A stretch of 64,000 nt of DNA, taken from contig CAVWOU010000014.1 in NCBI GenBank assembly GCA_963756745.1, positions 53,866 through 117,865 on the forward strand. The letters are read 5' to 3'. Made by a program: the position numbers and the translations under genes. Below the pieces are notes generated by a model. The model saw only the letters and a program-made list of their open reading frames with translations. It searched no databases and was not told the DNA's origin. Positions within the stretch are counted from its first letter, which is position 1. The number at the start of each line of letters is the position of its first letter. This document shows, in pieces, positions 40,424 through 48,103 of this stretch. The stretch comes from DASPWW01 sp963756745. GTDB lineage: Bacteria; Actinomycetota; Thermoleophilia; Solirubrobacterales; 70-9.

Positions 40424-40426
40424 GGT
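40421..40426 (+). promoter_or_regulatory. -10 element (TAGGGT) at the edge of the inverted repeat
   Basis: TAGGGT ends 8 nt before the ATG at 40435 (leaderless type). Its first bases are the end of the right arm, so a protein bound to the repeat would block the promoter. Confidence 0.5.
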
Positions 40427-40434
40427 TGCGACGG

Positions 40435-40755
40435 ATGCCCCGGCAGGCGTACTCGGAGGAGCAACTGGATGCGGCGATCGACGCCCTCACCGACCCGGCG
40501 CGCTTTCGCGATGCCGAGTCGATGGTCGCGGGCGCGGCTCCGAAGCTGCAGCGGATCCTCAACGAGGCGATGCAGGCAGGCGGCTGGTTCGGCGAGACTC
40601 ACGAGGCGGAGGTGCTGAAGGCGGCGACGACCCCCGACTCGGAGCAGAGGGTGACGGCCGTCCGCACTCTGCTCGCCGAGGAGGCGCGGATGGGGATGCT
40701 CGTCGGAGTCGCCGTCGGATGGGCACTGGCGGAAGAACTAGCGAAGGAGGAATGA
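40435..40755 (+). CDS. Small conserved actinobacterial protein
   Basis: 106 residues from ATG 40435; the upstream open frame crosses the inverted repeat and is unlikely to be translated. Largely helical; LDAAIDALTDPARFRDAESM and GAAPKLQRILNEAMQAGGWF resemble small proteins known in other actinobacteria. No domain name can be assigned. The C-terminal part (GMLVGVAVGWALAEELA) is weakly hydrophobic. It is separated from the dienelactone hydrolase ATG at 40756 by no bases, and its last codons hold that gene's RBS. Confidence 0.68.
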   Translation: MPRQAYSEEQLDAAIDALTDPARFRDAESMVAGAAPKLQRILNEAMQAGGWFGETHEAEVLKAATTPDSEQRVTAVRTLLAEEARMGMLVGVAVGWALAEELAKEE

Positions 40756-41463
40756 ATGCCCGAGGTCGAGTTCGAGGCGAACGGCGGAACGGCGAAGGGC
40801 TACCTCGCCGAGCCGGAGGGCGAAGGCCCCGGCATCGTCGTGCTCCAGGAGTGGTGGGGGATCGACGATCACATCCGCAGCGTTTGCGACCGCTTCGCCG
40901 CGGAGGGCTACGTCGCGCTGGCGCCGGATCTGTTCCACGGCGAGACCACCGAGCAGCCGGACGAGGCCCAGCAGAAGATGATGGCGATGAACATGGCGGA
41001 GGCCGAGAAGGAGATGCGTGGAGCGGTGGACTACGTTGCCGCGCATCCCAAATGCACCGGCGACGTGGGAACGGTCGGGTTCTGCCTCGGGGGCGGGCTC
41101 GCGATCTGGACCGCGACCGTGAACGACAAGGTCGGAGCCGCCGTTAGCTTCTACTACGTGATGCCGCACGGCAAGCCCGACCTCTCGAAGCTCGCCGGCA
41201 CGCCCGTGCTCGGGCATTTCGGTGAGGACGACGACTTCATCCCACCCGACGACGCGAAGGCGCTGCAGCACGACCTCAACCAGGCCGGCGCCGAGGCGAT
41301 CTTCCACTTCTACGAGGGAGCCGGCCACGCGTTCTTCGCCGACCACAACCGGATGGGCACCTACCACCCCGAGCACGCGGAGACGTCGTGGGACCGGACG
41401 GTCGAGTTCCTCAGGCGCCACCTGAACGGCGCCGATCCGGAGATCGAGAGGGTCGACAACTGA
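40756..41463 (+). CDS. Dienelactone hydrolase family protein
   Basis: 235 residues with a strong RBS (AAGGAGGA). Alpha/beta hydrolase with a Cys nucleophile in GFCLGGGLAIW (about 108-118), the catalytic Asp near 160 (FGEDDDFIPPDDAK) and His in GAGHAFFAD near 192. The family opens dienelactones in aromatic degradation, but many members have other ester substrates. No other aromatic-catabolism genes are near. TGA overlaps the next ATG by one base, so it is coupled to the metallo-beta-lactamase-fold gene. Confidence 0.9.
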   Translation: MPEVEFEANGGTAKGYLAEPEGEGPGIVVLQEWWGIDDHIRSVCDRFAAEGYVALAPDLFHGETTEQPDEAQQKMMAMNMAEAEKEMRGAVDYVAAHPKCTGDVGTVGFCLGGGLAIWTATVNDKVGAAVSFYYVMPHGKPDLSKLAGTPVLGHFGEDDDFIPPDDAKALQHDLNQAGAEAIFHFYEGAGHAFFADHNRMGTYHPEHAETSWDRTVEFLRRHLNGADPEIERVDN

Positions 41464-42164
41464 TGGAGATCCGGTTCCTCGGCCACGCCGCGTTCGAGAT
41501 CACGGACGGCGACGCCCGGATCCTGATCGATCCCTTCCTCGCGCCCGACAACCCGGCCGCGGCCGCGAGTGCCGACGAGGTGGAGCCGACCCACATCCTG
41601 CTGACCCACGGCCATTCCGACCACACGGCCCACGCGGTTGCCGTCGCGAAGCGCACCGGCGCCAAGTGCGTGGCAATCGTGGAGATCGCAAGCTGGCTCT
41701 CCGAGCAAGGCGTCGAGGACGTCGAGGATCCCAACCTGGGCGGAACGATCGAGCTCGAGTGGGGGTGGGTGAAGCTCGTTCCCGCCCTCCACACCAGCAC
41801 GCTGCCGGACGGGCGCGCGATCGGCATCTCGGCGGGGCTTGTGATCGGGATCGGACCGACGACCGTGTACCACCTCGGCGACACGGCGCTGTTCGGCGAC
41901 CTCCGGCTGATCGCCGAGCGGACCCCGATCGACGTCGCGCTGATCCCGATCGGCGGCCACTACACGATGGATCAGCACGACGCCGTGACCGCCGCCGAGC
42001 TGATCGACGCCGGCACGGTGATCCCAATGCACTACGGCACGTTCCCGCCCGTCGAGGCTGATCCGGAGCGCTTCAAGGCCGACGTCGAAGCGAGCCCGAA
42101 CGCGAGCTCCGAGGTCGTGATCCTGAAGCCGGGCGAGAGCTTCACGGCAGATCAGACTGGCTGA
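41463..42164 (+). CDS. Metal-dependent hydrolase, UPF0173 / metallo-beta-lactamase fold
   Basis: 233 residues from ATG 41463. The HxHxDH metal motif appears as LLTHGHSDHTAHAVAV. Other family hallmarks are LGHAAFEI near the N-terminus, VYHLGDTALFGDL and the C-terminal MHYGTFPP. Cytosolic; members of UPF0173 lack a known natural substrate. The longer frame starting at 41388 overlaps the hydrolase gene and is not used. Co-transcribed with the dienelactone hydrolase. The stop codon is part of a dyad that could be the operator of the next gene. Confidence 0.88.
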   Translation: MEIRFLGHAAFEITDGDARILIDPFLAPDNPAAAASADEVEPTHILLTHGHSDHTAHAVAVAKRTGAKCVAIVEIASWLSEQGVEDVEDPNLGGTIELEWGWVKLVPALHTSTLPDGRAIGISAGLVIGIGPTTVYHLGDTALFGDLRLIAERTPIDVALIPIGGHYTMDQHDAVTAAELIDAGTVIPMHYGTFPPVEADPERFKADVEASPNASSEVVILKPGESFTADQTG

Positions 42165-42172
42165 CCAGCCAG
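42157..42172. promoter_or_regulatory. Perfect dyad, likely operator of the R2-like oxidase gene
   Basis: CTGGCTG-AC-CAGCCAG is a perfect 7-bp inverted repeat. It ends 9 nt before the TAGGGT -10 box, so it covers where the -35 region should be. It also overlaps the preceding stop codon. Confidence 0.5.
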
Positions 42173-42181
42173 TTCATGCGC

Positions 42182-42187
42182 TAGGGT
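42182..42187 (+). promoter_or_regulatory. -10 element (TAGGGT) of the R2-like oxidase gene
   Basis: TAGGGT ends 8 nt before the ATG at 42196. It implies a leaderless mRNA. Confidence 0.5.
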
Positions 42188-42195
42188 AAGCGTCG

Positions 42196-43125
42196 ATGGA
42201 GGCCTCGAGCCCAGCGACGCTGTCCCGCCTCGCGCGCGAGGACTTCATGGCCACGTCGGATCCGGCTCTCGAGGAGGGAGCCGACAGCGGTCGGTCCACG
42301 CCGCTTCTCGACTACCCCGAGCTGTACCGACTGTGGGAGCGGCAGCAGTGGCTCACCCAGGAGCTCGACTTCACCCAGGACCGGGTCGATTGGCACGAGC
42401 GGATCGACCCCGAAGAGCGCTACCAGCGCATGTATGGGCTGTCCTCCTTCTTCATCGGTGAGCAGCGCGTCACCGACGAGCTCGGTCCGATCATGCGCGC
42501 GGCGCCCACCGAGGACCAGCGGATCTTCCTCTCGACCCAGATCGCCGACGAGGCGCGCCACGTGCGCTTCTTCGATCGCTTCTACTCGGAGGTAGGCGTG
42601 TACGAGGGGGGCGACGGCGTCGCGGACCGGCTGAGGCAGACCGAGGAGCACCTCAACCCCGCGTTCAAGGAGCTGTTCGACTCGATGCTGAGGTCACGCG
42701 TCGACCGGCTCGCCGCCGAGCCGGAGGACACCGAGCGCCTGGTCGAGGCGATCACGCTCTACCACATGATCATCGAGGGCGTTCTGGCGCTCACCGGCCA
42801 GCACTTCATCATCGACTACAACGAGCGTGAGGGAACGCTCCCCGGCTTCGTCGAGGGCTTCACGAAGGTGGCCCGCGACGAGCACCGCCACATCGCCTTC
42901 GGGGTCCGGTTCCTGACCGACATGGCGCGCGAGAACCCGTCCTACCGTGACGCGATTCAGCGCACGATCGCCGAGTCGCTCCCCGTGACCGAAAAGGTTC
43001 TCGACCCGCCGTGGGTCGACGACGAGGAGAACTGGGAAATCTTCGGCGTCACCAAGGAGGAGACGCACGCGTTCGCGGCGCAGTGCCTGTCGCGCCGCCT
43101 CAAGGTGATCGGCCTGGTCGCCTAG
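42196..43125 (+). CDS. R2-like ligand-binding oxidase / ribonucleotide reductase beta-like protein
   Basis: 309 residues, ferritin-like four-helix fold. The two-metal ligand set is present: Glu in FFIGEQRVTDE (about residue 89), ExxH in DEARHVRFF (118-126), Glu in MIIEGVLALTG (near 195) and ExxH in DEHRHIAFG (229-237). No RNR large subunit is nearby, and the sequence fits the R2lox group (mixed Mn/Fe centre, lipid-like ligand), known from mycobacteria and other actinobacteria, better than true R2. Substrate unknown. Own promoter with a candidate operator. Convergent with the sigma-factor gene, which it overlaps by 4 nt. Confidence 0.82.
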   Translation: MEASSPATLSRLAREDFMATSDPALEEGADSGRSTPLLDYPELYRLWERQQWLTQELDFTQDRVDWHERIDPEERYQRMYGLSSFFIGEQRVTDELGPIMRAAPTEDQRIFLSTQIADEARHVRFFDRFYSEVGVYEGGDGVADRLRQTEEHLNPAFKELFDSMLRSRVDRLAAEPEDTERLVEAITLYHMIIEGVLALTGQHFIIDYNEREGTLPGFVEGFTKVARDEHRHIAFGVRFLTDMARENPSYRDAIQRTIAESLPVTEKVLDPPWVDDEENWEIFGVTKEETHAFAAQCLSRRLKVIGLVA

Positions 43126-44606
43126 AGCTTCGGCGGCTTCGTTGGCTCTAGTGGCTGAACGGGCCTCTCCGGCTGCGCCGGCGGGACCTGTGGAATCGGA
43201 GTCACCGGTGGCGCCTCGGGAACGATCTCGATCGTGCCGGCGCCCGTCTCCTCGGTGGGCGGGTCCGGCGTGGCGCTCTCACCCGCGGCGGGCTCCTCGG
43301 CTGGCGGAGGAGCGGGCGTCTCCTCCGGCGCCGGTACGGGCTCCTCGACCGGCGCAGGGGGTGGAGCAGCGGACGGCTCGGCAACGGTGGGCTCCGCAGC
43401 GGGTGCGGGCTCCGCGGGCAGCGGAGCGGGGTCAGGCTCGTGATCGCGCGGCGCGGGCTCGTGCGAGGGGGCGACGTGCGAGACCGCGGCAGGTGCCGGG
43501 GTGCCCTGGTGCTTGACCGGGTCGGCGCCGTATTCCTTTTTGACCTCGACGGCTCCGGCGGTGAGCAGCGCCGCGGTGGCCACGCCGGCCGCGGCCTTCG
43601 CGCCCACGCCTCCGGCGGCAAGTGCACCGCCGATTCCGCCTGCGCCACCCGCAGCGGCGGCACCGCCAATCGCGGCACCCGCCGCCGCCTCGCTTGCCGC
43701 GACCCCACCGGCCGCCGCGCCACCCGCGCCTGCGCCTGCGCCGCCGCCCGACCCTCCGCCGAGGATCGCGGCGAGCTTGGCGCCGAGAAGCTCCTTGACG
43801 GCGATCAACGGCCCCACCGGGACAAGCGCCGCGAGCGCGCGGCTATCGGCACGGAGCTGCGAGCGGAGGTCCGCGCATCCATCGCAAGATCGAACGTGCT
43901 GGCGCACCGGGCCGGACACCTTGCGCAGACCTTCGGCCGCCTCGGCGAGCTCCAGCTGGACCTCGCCGCAGGTGAGCAGGCGCGACTGGCTGGCCTCCGC
44001 GAGCGTGATCCGGGCGCGCACCAGAAGTGACTTCACGCTCGGAACCGTCGTCGCCATCGCCTGCGCGATCTCCTCGTAGGACATCGCGTCGACCTCGCGC
44101 AGGAGCAGCGCAGTGCGCTGCGTCTCGGGCAGCGTCTGCACGTCAGCGATCAGCTGGCGGAACTCCTCGCGATTCTGAACCCGCTCCGCCGTCGTCGCGC
44201 CGTTCTCGTGCGGGTGCACATCCATCGTGTCCTGACCCTCGGGCACGGGCTTGCGCAGGTGGTTGAGGCAGCGGTTGCGGGCGATCCGGTACAGCCACGG
44301 GCGCACGTTGAGGTCGCGCTCGTCGGCGAGGATCGCGTTGTGGGCTGCGACGAAGACCTCCTGGAGCACGTCCTCGGCGTCTTCTCGCGATGCAAGCATG
44401 TGCTGGCAGAAGGCCAGCAGGCGCGTGTTGTAGCGCTCGAACAGCACCTCGAACGCCCGCTCGTGCCCGTCGCGCATCATCGCGATCAGGCGGTCGTCCT
44501 TCTGCAGGCGCAGTAGCCGCGGGGGCCTCGCGAGCAGCCCGCGCCGACTTGCGTGTGTTAGTGCTGAGGCTTCCAAGGGATGCCCGACGCCTCTGCGAGA
44601 GCGCAC
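43122..44606 (-). CDS. ECF sigma factor with fused zinc-finger, Ala/Gly helix and Pro/Glu-rich tail
   Basis: 494 residues, far longer than a normal ECF sigma (about 190). GTG 44606 with RBS GAGGAGGG. Sigma region 2 (about 40-110) has AFEVLFERYNTRLLAFC and EDVLQEVFVAAHNAI; region 4 (about 165-215) has LREVDAMSYEEIAQAMATTV and SVKSLLVRARITLAEA. A zinc-finger-like HVRSCDGC follows (about 236-243), as in anti-sigma factors. Next come an Ala/Gly-rich hydrophobic part (about 265-335) and a ~150-residue Pro/Glu/Ala tail. The tail may be surface-exposed if the helix is inserted. Sigma and regulatory parts on one chain suggest release by proteolysis or self-inhibition. Confidence 0.82.
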   Translation of the reverse strand: MRSRRGVGHPLEASALTHASRRGLLARPPRLLRLQKDDRLIAMMRDGHERAFEVLFERYNTRLLAFCQHMLASREDAEDVLQEVFVAAHNAILADERDLNVRPWLYRIARNRCLNHLRKPVPEGQDTMDVHPHENGATTAERVQNREEFRQLIADVQTLPETQRTALLLREVDAMSYEEIAQAMATTVPSVKSLLVRARITLAEASQSRLLTCGEVQLELAEAAEGLRKVSGPVRQHVRSCDGCADLRSQLRADSRALAALVPVGPLIAVKELLGAKLAAILGGGSGGGAGAGAGGAAAGGVAASEAAAGAAIGGAAAAGGAGGIGGALAAGGVGAKAAAGVATAALLTAGAVEVKKEYGADPVKHQGTPAPAAVSHVAPSHEPAPRDHEPDPAPLPAEPAPAAEPTVAEPSAAPPPAPVEEPVPAPEETPAPPPAEEPAAGESATPDPPTEETGAGTIEIVPEAPPVTPIPQVPPAQPERPVQPLEPTKPPKL

Positions 44607-44630
44607 GGGCGTGCGCCCTCCTCGCCCGTT

Positions 44631-44657
44631 GAAACACCGTAACAGTGGCAGTGTTTC
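44631..44657. promoter_or_regulatory. Inverted repeat upstream of the sigma-factor gene
   Basis: GAAACAC and GTGTTTC (perfect, 7 bp) flank 13 nt at 25-51 nt upstream of the GTG. On the minus strand GAAAC and a following CGGT could serve as an ECF-type autoregulated promoter. Confidence 0.4.
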
Positions 44658-44753
44658 GCCGCGAATACATCTAGCGGACGACCTTCTACGTCACCTAAAG
44701 GCTCGGATTCGCGAGGCGTGCCCACGACCGGCTACGGTTTGCCCGACAGCCAC

Positions 44754-44841
44754 GCCGGGGTGGCGGAATTTTCAGGTAGACGCGATCGGCTTAAACCCGA
44801 TTGCCCGCAAGGGCGTGGGGGTTCGAATCCCTCCCCCGGCA
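44754..44841 (+). tRNA. tRNA-Leu (anticodon TAA)
   Basis: 88 nt, class II with a long variable arm. Acceptor GCCGGGG pairs with CCCCGGC; anticodon stem ATCGG/CCGAT surrounds CTTAAAC with anticodon TAA. The T arm is GGGGG-TTCGAAT-CCCTC and the discriminator is A44841. CCA is not encoded. TACGGT at 44733-44738 is a plausible -10 box. Confidence 0.95.
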
Positions 44842-44889
44842 TGTCGGTCGCCTCCCCGGGCGGCGGCCTCTCTTCGCGTCTCTAGGGCC

Positions 44890-46383
44890 CTACAGCTTCG
44901 TCCACACCGTCTTCAGCTCGAGGTAGGCGTCGAGGTTGGCGTGGCCCTTCTCGCGCCCGATCCCCGACGCCTTGAAGCCGCCGAACGGGGCCGCGGCATC
45001 GGCTCCCCAGCCGTTGATGTACACCACGCCGGCCTCGAGCATCGCGGCGAGCTTGTGGGCCTTGGAGATATCGCGTGTCCACACCCCCGCCGCGAGCCCG
45101 TACTCGGTGTCGTTGGCGCGCTCGACGACCTCCTCGAGGTCGTCGTACGGCATCGCCACGAGCACCGGTCCGAAGATCTCCTCGCGGGCAATCGTCATGT
45201 CGTCGGCGACCTCCGTGAACAACGTCGGCGAGACGAAGTAGCCGCCGTTGCCGCCCGCGCCGTCGACCTCGGCCCGCCCGCCTCCCGTGACCAGCTGCGC
45301 GCCCGCCTCGCGCCCTGCATCGATGTACCCGAGGACCCGTTCGAGCTGCTCCTCCGAGACCACGGGGCCGAGCTCGGTGCCTTCCTCCAGCCCTGGCCCG
45401 AGCTTGGCGCGCTTCGCCGCGTCCGCCAGGCCCGCGATGACCTCGTCGAACTGGCCGCGGTGGACGAACAGACGGGAGCCCGCGTTGCACGCCTGGCCTG
45501 TGTTGGAGTAGATCGCCTCGTAGGAGCCCGCGATCGCCTGCTCGAGATCGGCGTCCGGAAGGATGATGTTCGGCGCCTTGCCGCCAAGCTCGAGCGTCAC
45601 GCGCTTCAGCGAGCGGCCGCACTTGGCGCCGATCTCGCGGCCGACCTCGGTAGAGCCGGTGAAGGCGATCTTGTCGACCCCGGGGTGGTCGACGATCGCC
45701 GCTCCAGTCTCGCCGTCGCCACCGAGCACGTTGACGACGCCGGCGGGGATCCGCGCCTCGTTCACGAGAGCGCCGAGTCGCAGCGCGGTGAGCGGTGTCT
45801 GCTCGGCGGGCTTGAGCACGACGGTGCAGCCGGCCGCGAGCGCCGGACCGAGCTTCCACGTCGCCATCAACAGCGGGAAGTTCCACGGGATCAGCTGCCC
45901 GCACACCCCGACCGGCTCCTTGCGCGTATAGCAGAGCACGTCCGGGGTCGAGACCGGAATCGTCTCCCCCTCGATCTTCGTCGGCCACCCGGCGTAGTAG
46001 CGGAGGTGGTTGACGCCGGCGGCGATCTCTCCCTGCGCGTACCGGACCGGCTTGCCGTTGTCGAGCGACTCGAGCTCGGCGAGCTCCGGCAGGTTGGACT
46101 TGATCAGCTCGGCGAGCGTGTAGATCATCCCCGCGCGCTTCGACGGTGTCATGCGCTTCCACGGCTCGAACGCGTCGCGCGCCGCCGCGACCGCGCGGTC
46201 GACGTCGGCCGCGCCGGCGTGGGCGACCTCGCAGATCACCTCTCCCGTGGCGGGGTCGATCGTCCCGAACTTTCGCCCGTCCGCGGACGGCACCTGCTCG
46301 CCGCCGATCCAGTGGCCTAGGGGCCCGGCTGAGACGAACTCTCGCGCCGGCGCCGACAGCGCCTGTGCGGTCGCGGTGGGCAT
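44890..46383 (-). CDS. Aldehyde dehydrogenase (NAD(P)+, ALDH superfamily)
   Basis: 497 residues from ATG 46383; upstream open frame is not similar to anything. Full-length ALDH fold: IPWNFPLLMATWKLGPALAA for cofactor binding, GSTEVGREIGAKCG, the catalytic Glu in TLELGGKAPNIIL (near 265) and the catalytic Cys in NTGQACNAGSRL (near 297). The ending APFGGFKASGIGREKGHANL is typical of betaine/gamma-aminobutyraldehyde-type ALDHs. Specific substrate unknown. It ends 48 nt from the tRNA-Leu 3' end, on the opposite strand, and is divergent from the cyclase gene with a 66-nt shared region. Confidence 0.92.
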   Translation of the reverse strand: MPTATAQALSAPAREFVSAGPLGHWIGGEQVPSADGRKFGTIDPATGEVICEVAHAGAADVDRAVAAARDAFEPWKRMTPSKRAGMIYTLAELIKSNLPELAELESLDNGKPVRYAQGEIAAGVNHLRYYAGWPTKIEGETIPVSTPDVLCYTRKEPVGVCGQLIPWNFPLLMATWKLGPALAAGCTVVLKPAEQTPLTALRLGALVNEARIPAGVVNVLGGDGETGAAIVDHPGVDKIAFTGSTEVGREIGAKCGRSLKRVTLELGGKAPNIILPDADLEQAIAGSYEAIYSNTGQACNAGSRLFVHRGQFDEVIAGLADAAKRAKLGPGLEEGTELGPVVSEEQLERVLGYIDAGREAGAQLVTGGGRAEVDGAGGNGGYFVSPTLFTEVADDMTIAREEIFGPVLVAMPYDDLEEVVERANDTEYGLAAGVWTRDISKAHKLAAMLEAGVVYINGWGADAAAPFGGFKASGIGREKGHANLDAYLELKTVWTKL

Positions 46384-46436
46384 CAGCGTGATGCGACCGC
46401 GAGCACCAACCACCGCCGTACGGCCCGGGAGTAAGG

Positions 46437-46446
46437 GACAATTGTC
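46437..46446. promoter_or_regulatory. 10-bp perfect palindrome before the cyclase start
   Basis: GACAATTGTC lies 3 nt before the cyclase ATG, in the region shared with the divergent aldehyde dehydrogenase gene. It may be an operator. Confidence 0.35.
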
Positions 46447-46449
46447 GCG

Positions 46450-48072
46450 ATGTTGCTGCCGGTGATGAACTGGTTTTACCGGAAGCTCGGGAGCTTGTAC
46501 CCCGTGGCCTTCGTGACCGTCGAGCTCCAGTCGGCTCTGGTGATCACGGCGGGGACCGTGGCGTTGTTCGCCTTCTACTACGACGCGTCCATGGACGAGT
46601 TCCTCGAGGCCCTGCTCGTCACCTGCGCCCTCACCGCCACCGCGATCGGCTCGGTGCTGCCTCGGACCTACCGGCGGCTGCGACCCGTTCGGGGATGGAT
46701 CGGCGGAGCACGCGGGCCCGAGGACACCGCGCGGGCGTGGAGCGCCGCGGTCGGGCTGCCCCTCGACCTGTTGCGGCGTGACCTCCCGATCCCGTTGCTC
46801 TTCACCGTGGTGCCGTCGTGCGCCCTCGGGGTCGTCCTGCTCGGGTTGCCGTGGCCGGCCTTCTTCCCGTTCCTGATCGGTGCCGCGGTCGCGGTCGGGT
46901 ACGCGGCGATCCTGCACTTCCTCGCGATCGAGGCGGGGATGCGGCCGATCCTGATCGACATCAACCGCTCCGTTTCGCCCCGCCTCCGGCCGCAACAGCT
47001 ATCCGTCCTGCCTCTGCGCGTCCGGCTGATGGCCACCCTGCCGCTGATCAACGTCATCACCGGGCTCGTCGTCGTGGCGCTGACCTCGGACGGAGGCGGG
47101 CCGTCGACCATCAGCGTCGATGTGCTCGCCGCCGTGGCGGCGGCGACGGCGATCTCGCTCGAGCTGACGATCTTGCTCTCGAAGTCCATCCTGCGGCCGA
47201 TCGCGGACCTCCAGCGGGCGACCGAGGCTGTGAGCGAGGGCCGCTATGACGTGCTCGTCCCCGTCACGACCGCGGACGAGCTCGGCGAGCTGGCGGCGTC
47301 GTTCAATGAGATGGTCACGGGGCTGAGCGAGCGCGAGCGGATCCGAGACGCGTTCGGGGTCTATCTCGACAAGGAGGTAGCGAGGTACATACTCAGCGAG
47401 GGGTTCTCGGAGAAGGGAATCGAGCGCGAGGTCTCGATCCTGTTCTGCGACGTGGAGAACTTCACCGGCTTCGCCTCGCAGGCGAGCGCCACCGAGGTCG
47501 TCGAGCGGCTCAACGAGCTGTTCGAGATCATCGTCCCGGTCGTGACCCGCCACGGTGGGCACGTCGACAAGTTCGAGGGCGACGGCCTGCTCGCGGTGTT
47601 CGGCGCGCCGGAGCCGTTCCCGGACCACGCCGACCGGGCCGTCGCGGCGGCGGTCGAGATGGCCGCTCGCGCGAACCGACGCGATGGGCTCGGGCTCAAG
47701 ATCCGTGTCGGTGTGAACACCGGCGTGGTGGTCGCCGGGAGCATCGGGGGTGGGGGGCGGCTCAACTTCAGCGTGATCGGCGATCCGGTCAATGTCGCCG
47801 CGCGAACCGAGAAGGCGACCCGCGACACCGGCGACGACGTCCTCATCACCGCCGCCACCGCCGAGCGGCTGCGATCCGATTTCGGACTCCGGGAGCGAAG
47901 CGGGATCAGCATGAAGGGGATCGACGAGCCGGTGACCCTGTACGCGCCGACCGTGCCGGACGAGATCCCGAGTGAGCCCGGAGACGGTCACGCCGAGACG
48001 TTCGGGATGCGCCTCCGCGGCGCGCTCGGCGCGCGGCCCGGTCGCACCAGCACACTCCCGGGCGCGAACTGA
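46450..48072 (+). CDS. Membrane class III adenylate/guanylate cyclase with HAMP domain
   Basis: 540 residues. About six hydrophobic helices (residues 20-245), then a HAMP linker (about 245-300, LRPIADLQRATEAVSEGRYD with LGELAASFNEMV), then the catalytic domain (about 320-500). First metal Asp in LFCDVENFTGFA, second in GDGLLAVFGAP (near 377), and IGDPVNVAARTEKAT (near 442) for base and phosphate contacts. The metal and Arg positions match active adenylyl cyclases; base specificity was not determined. It makes cAMP in response to a membrane signal. This topology, a six-helix input with HAMP, is common in actinobacteria. Confidence 0.9.
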   Translation: MLLPVMNWFYRKLGSLYPVAFVTVELQSALVITAGTVALFAFYYDASMDEFLEALLVTCALTATAIGSVLPRTYRRLRPVRGWIGGARGPEDTARAWSAAVGLPLDLLRRDLPIPLLFTVVPSCALGVVLLGLPWPAFFPFLIGAAVAVGYAAILHFLAIEAGMRPILIDINRSVSPRLRPQQLSVLPLRVRLMATLPLINVITGLVVVALTSDGGGPSTISVDVLAAVAAATAISLELTILLSKSILRPIADLQRATEAVSEGRYDVLVPVTTADELGELAASFNEMVTGLSERERIRDAFGVYLDKEVARYILSEGFSEKGIEREVSILFCDVENFTGFASQASATEVVERLNELFEIIVPVVTRHGGHVDKFEGDGLLAVFGAPEPFPDHADRAVAAAVEMAARANRRDGLGLKIRVGVNTGVVVAGSIGGGGRLNFSVIGDPVNVAARTEKATRDTGDDVLITAATAERLRSDFGLRERSGISMKGIDEPVTLYAPTVPDEIPSEPGDGHAETFGMRLRGALGARPGRTSTLPGAN

Positions 48073-48087
48073 CCCGCCGATCTGAGG

Positions 48088-48093
48088 TAGGCT
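48088..48093 (+). promoter_or_regulatory. -10 element (TAGGCT) of the IlvG-like gene
   Basis: TAGGCT ends 10 nt before the ATG at 48104, consistent with a nearly leaderless transcript. Confidence 0.45.
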
Positions 48094-48103
48094 CGCCGTC
48101 GCG

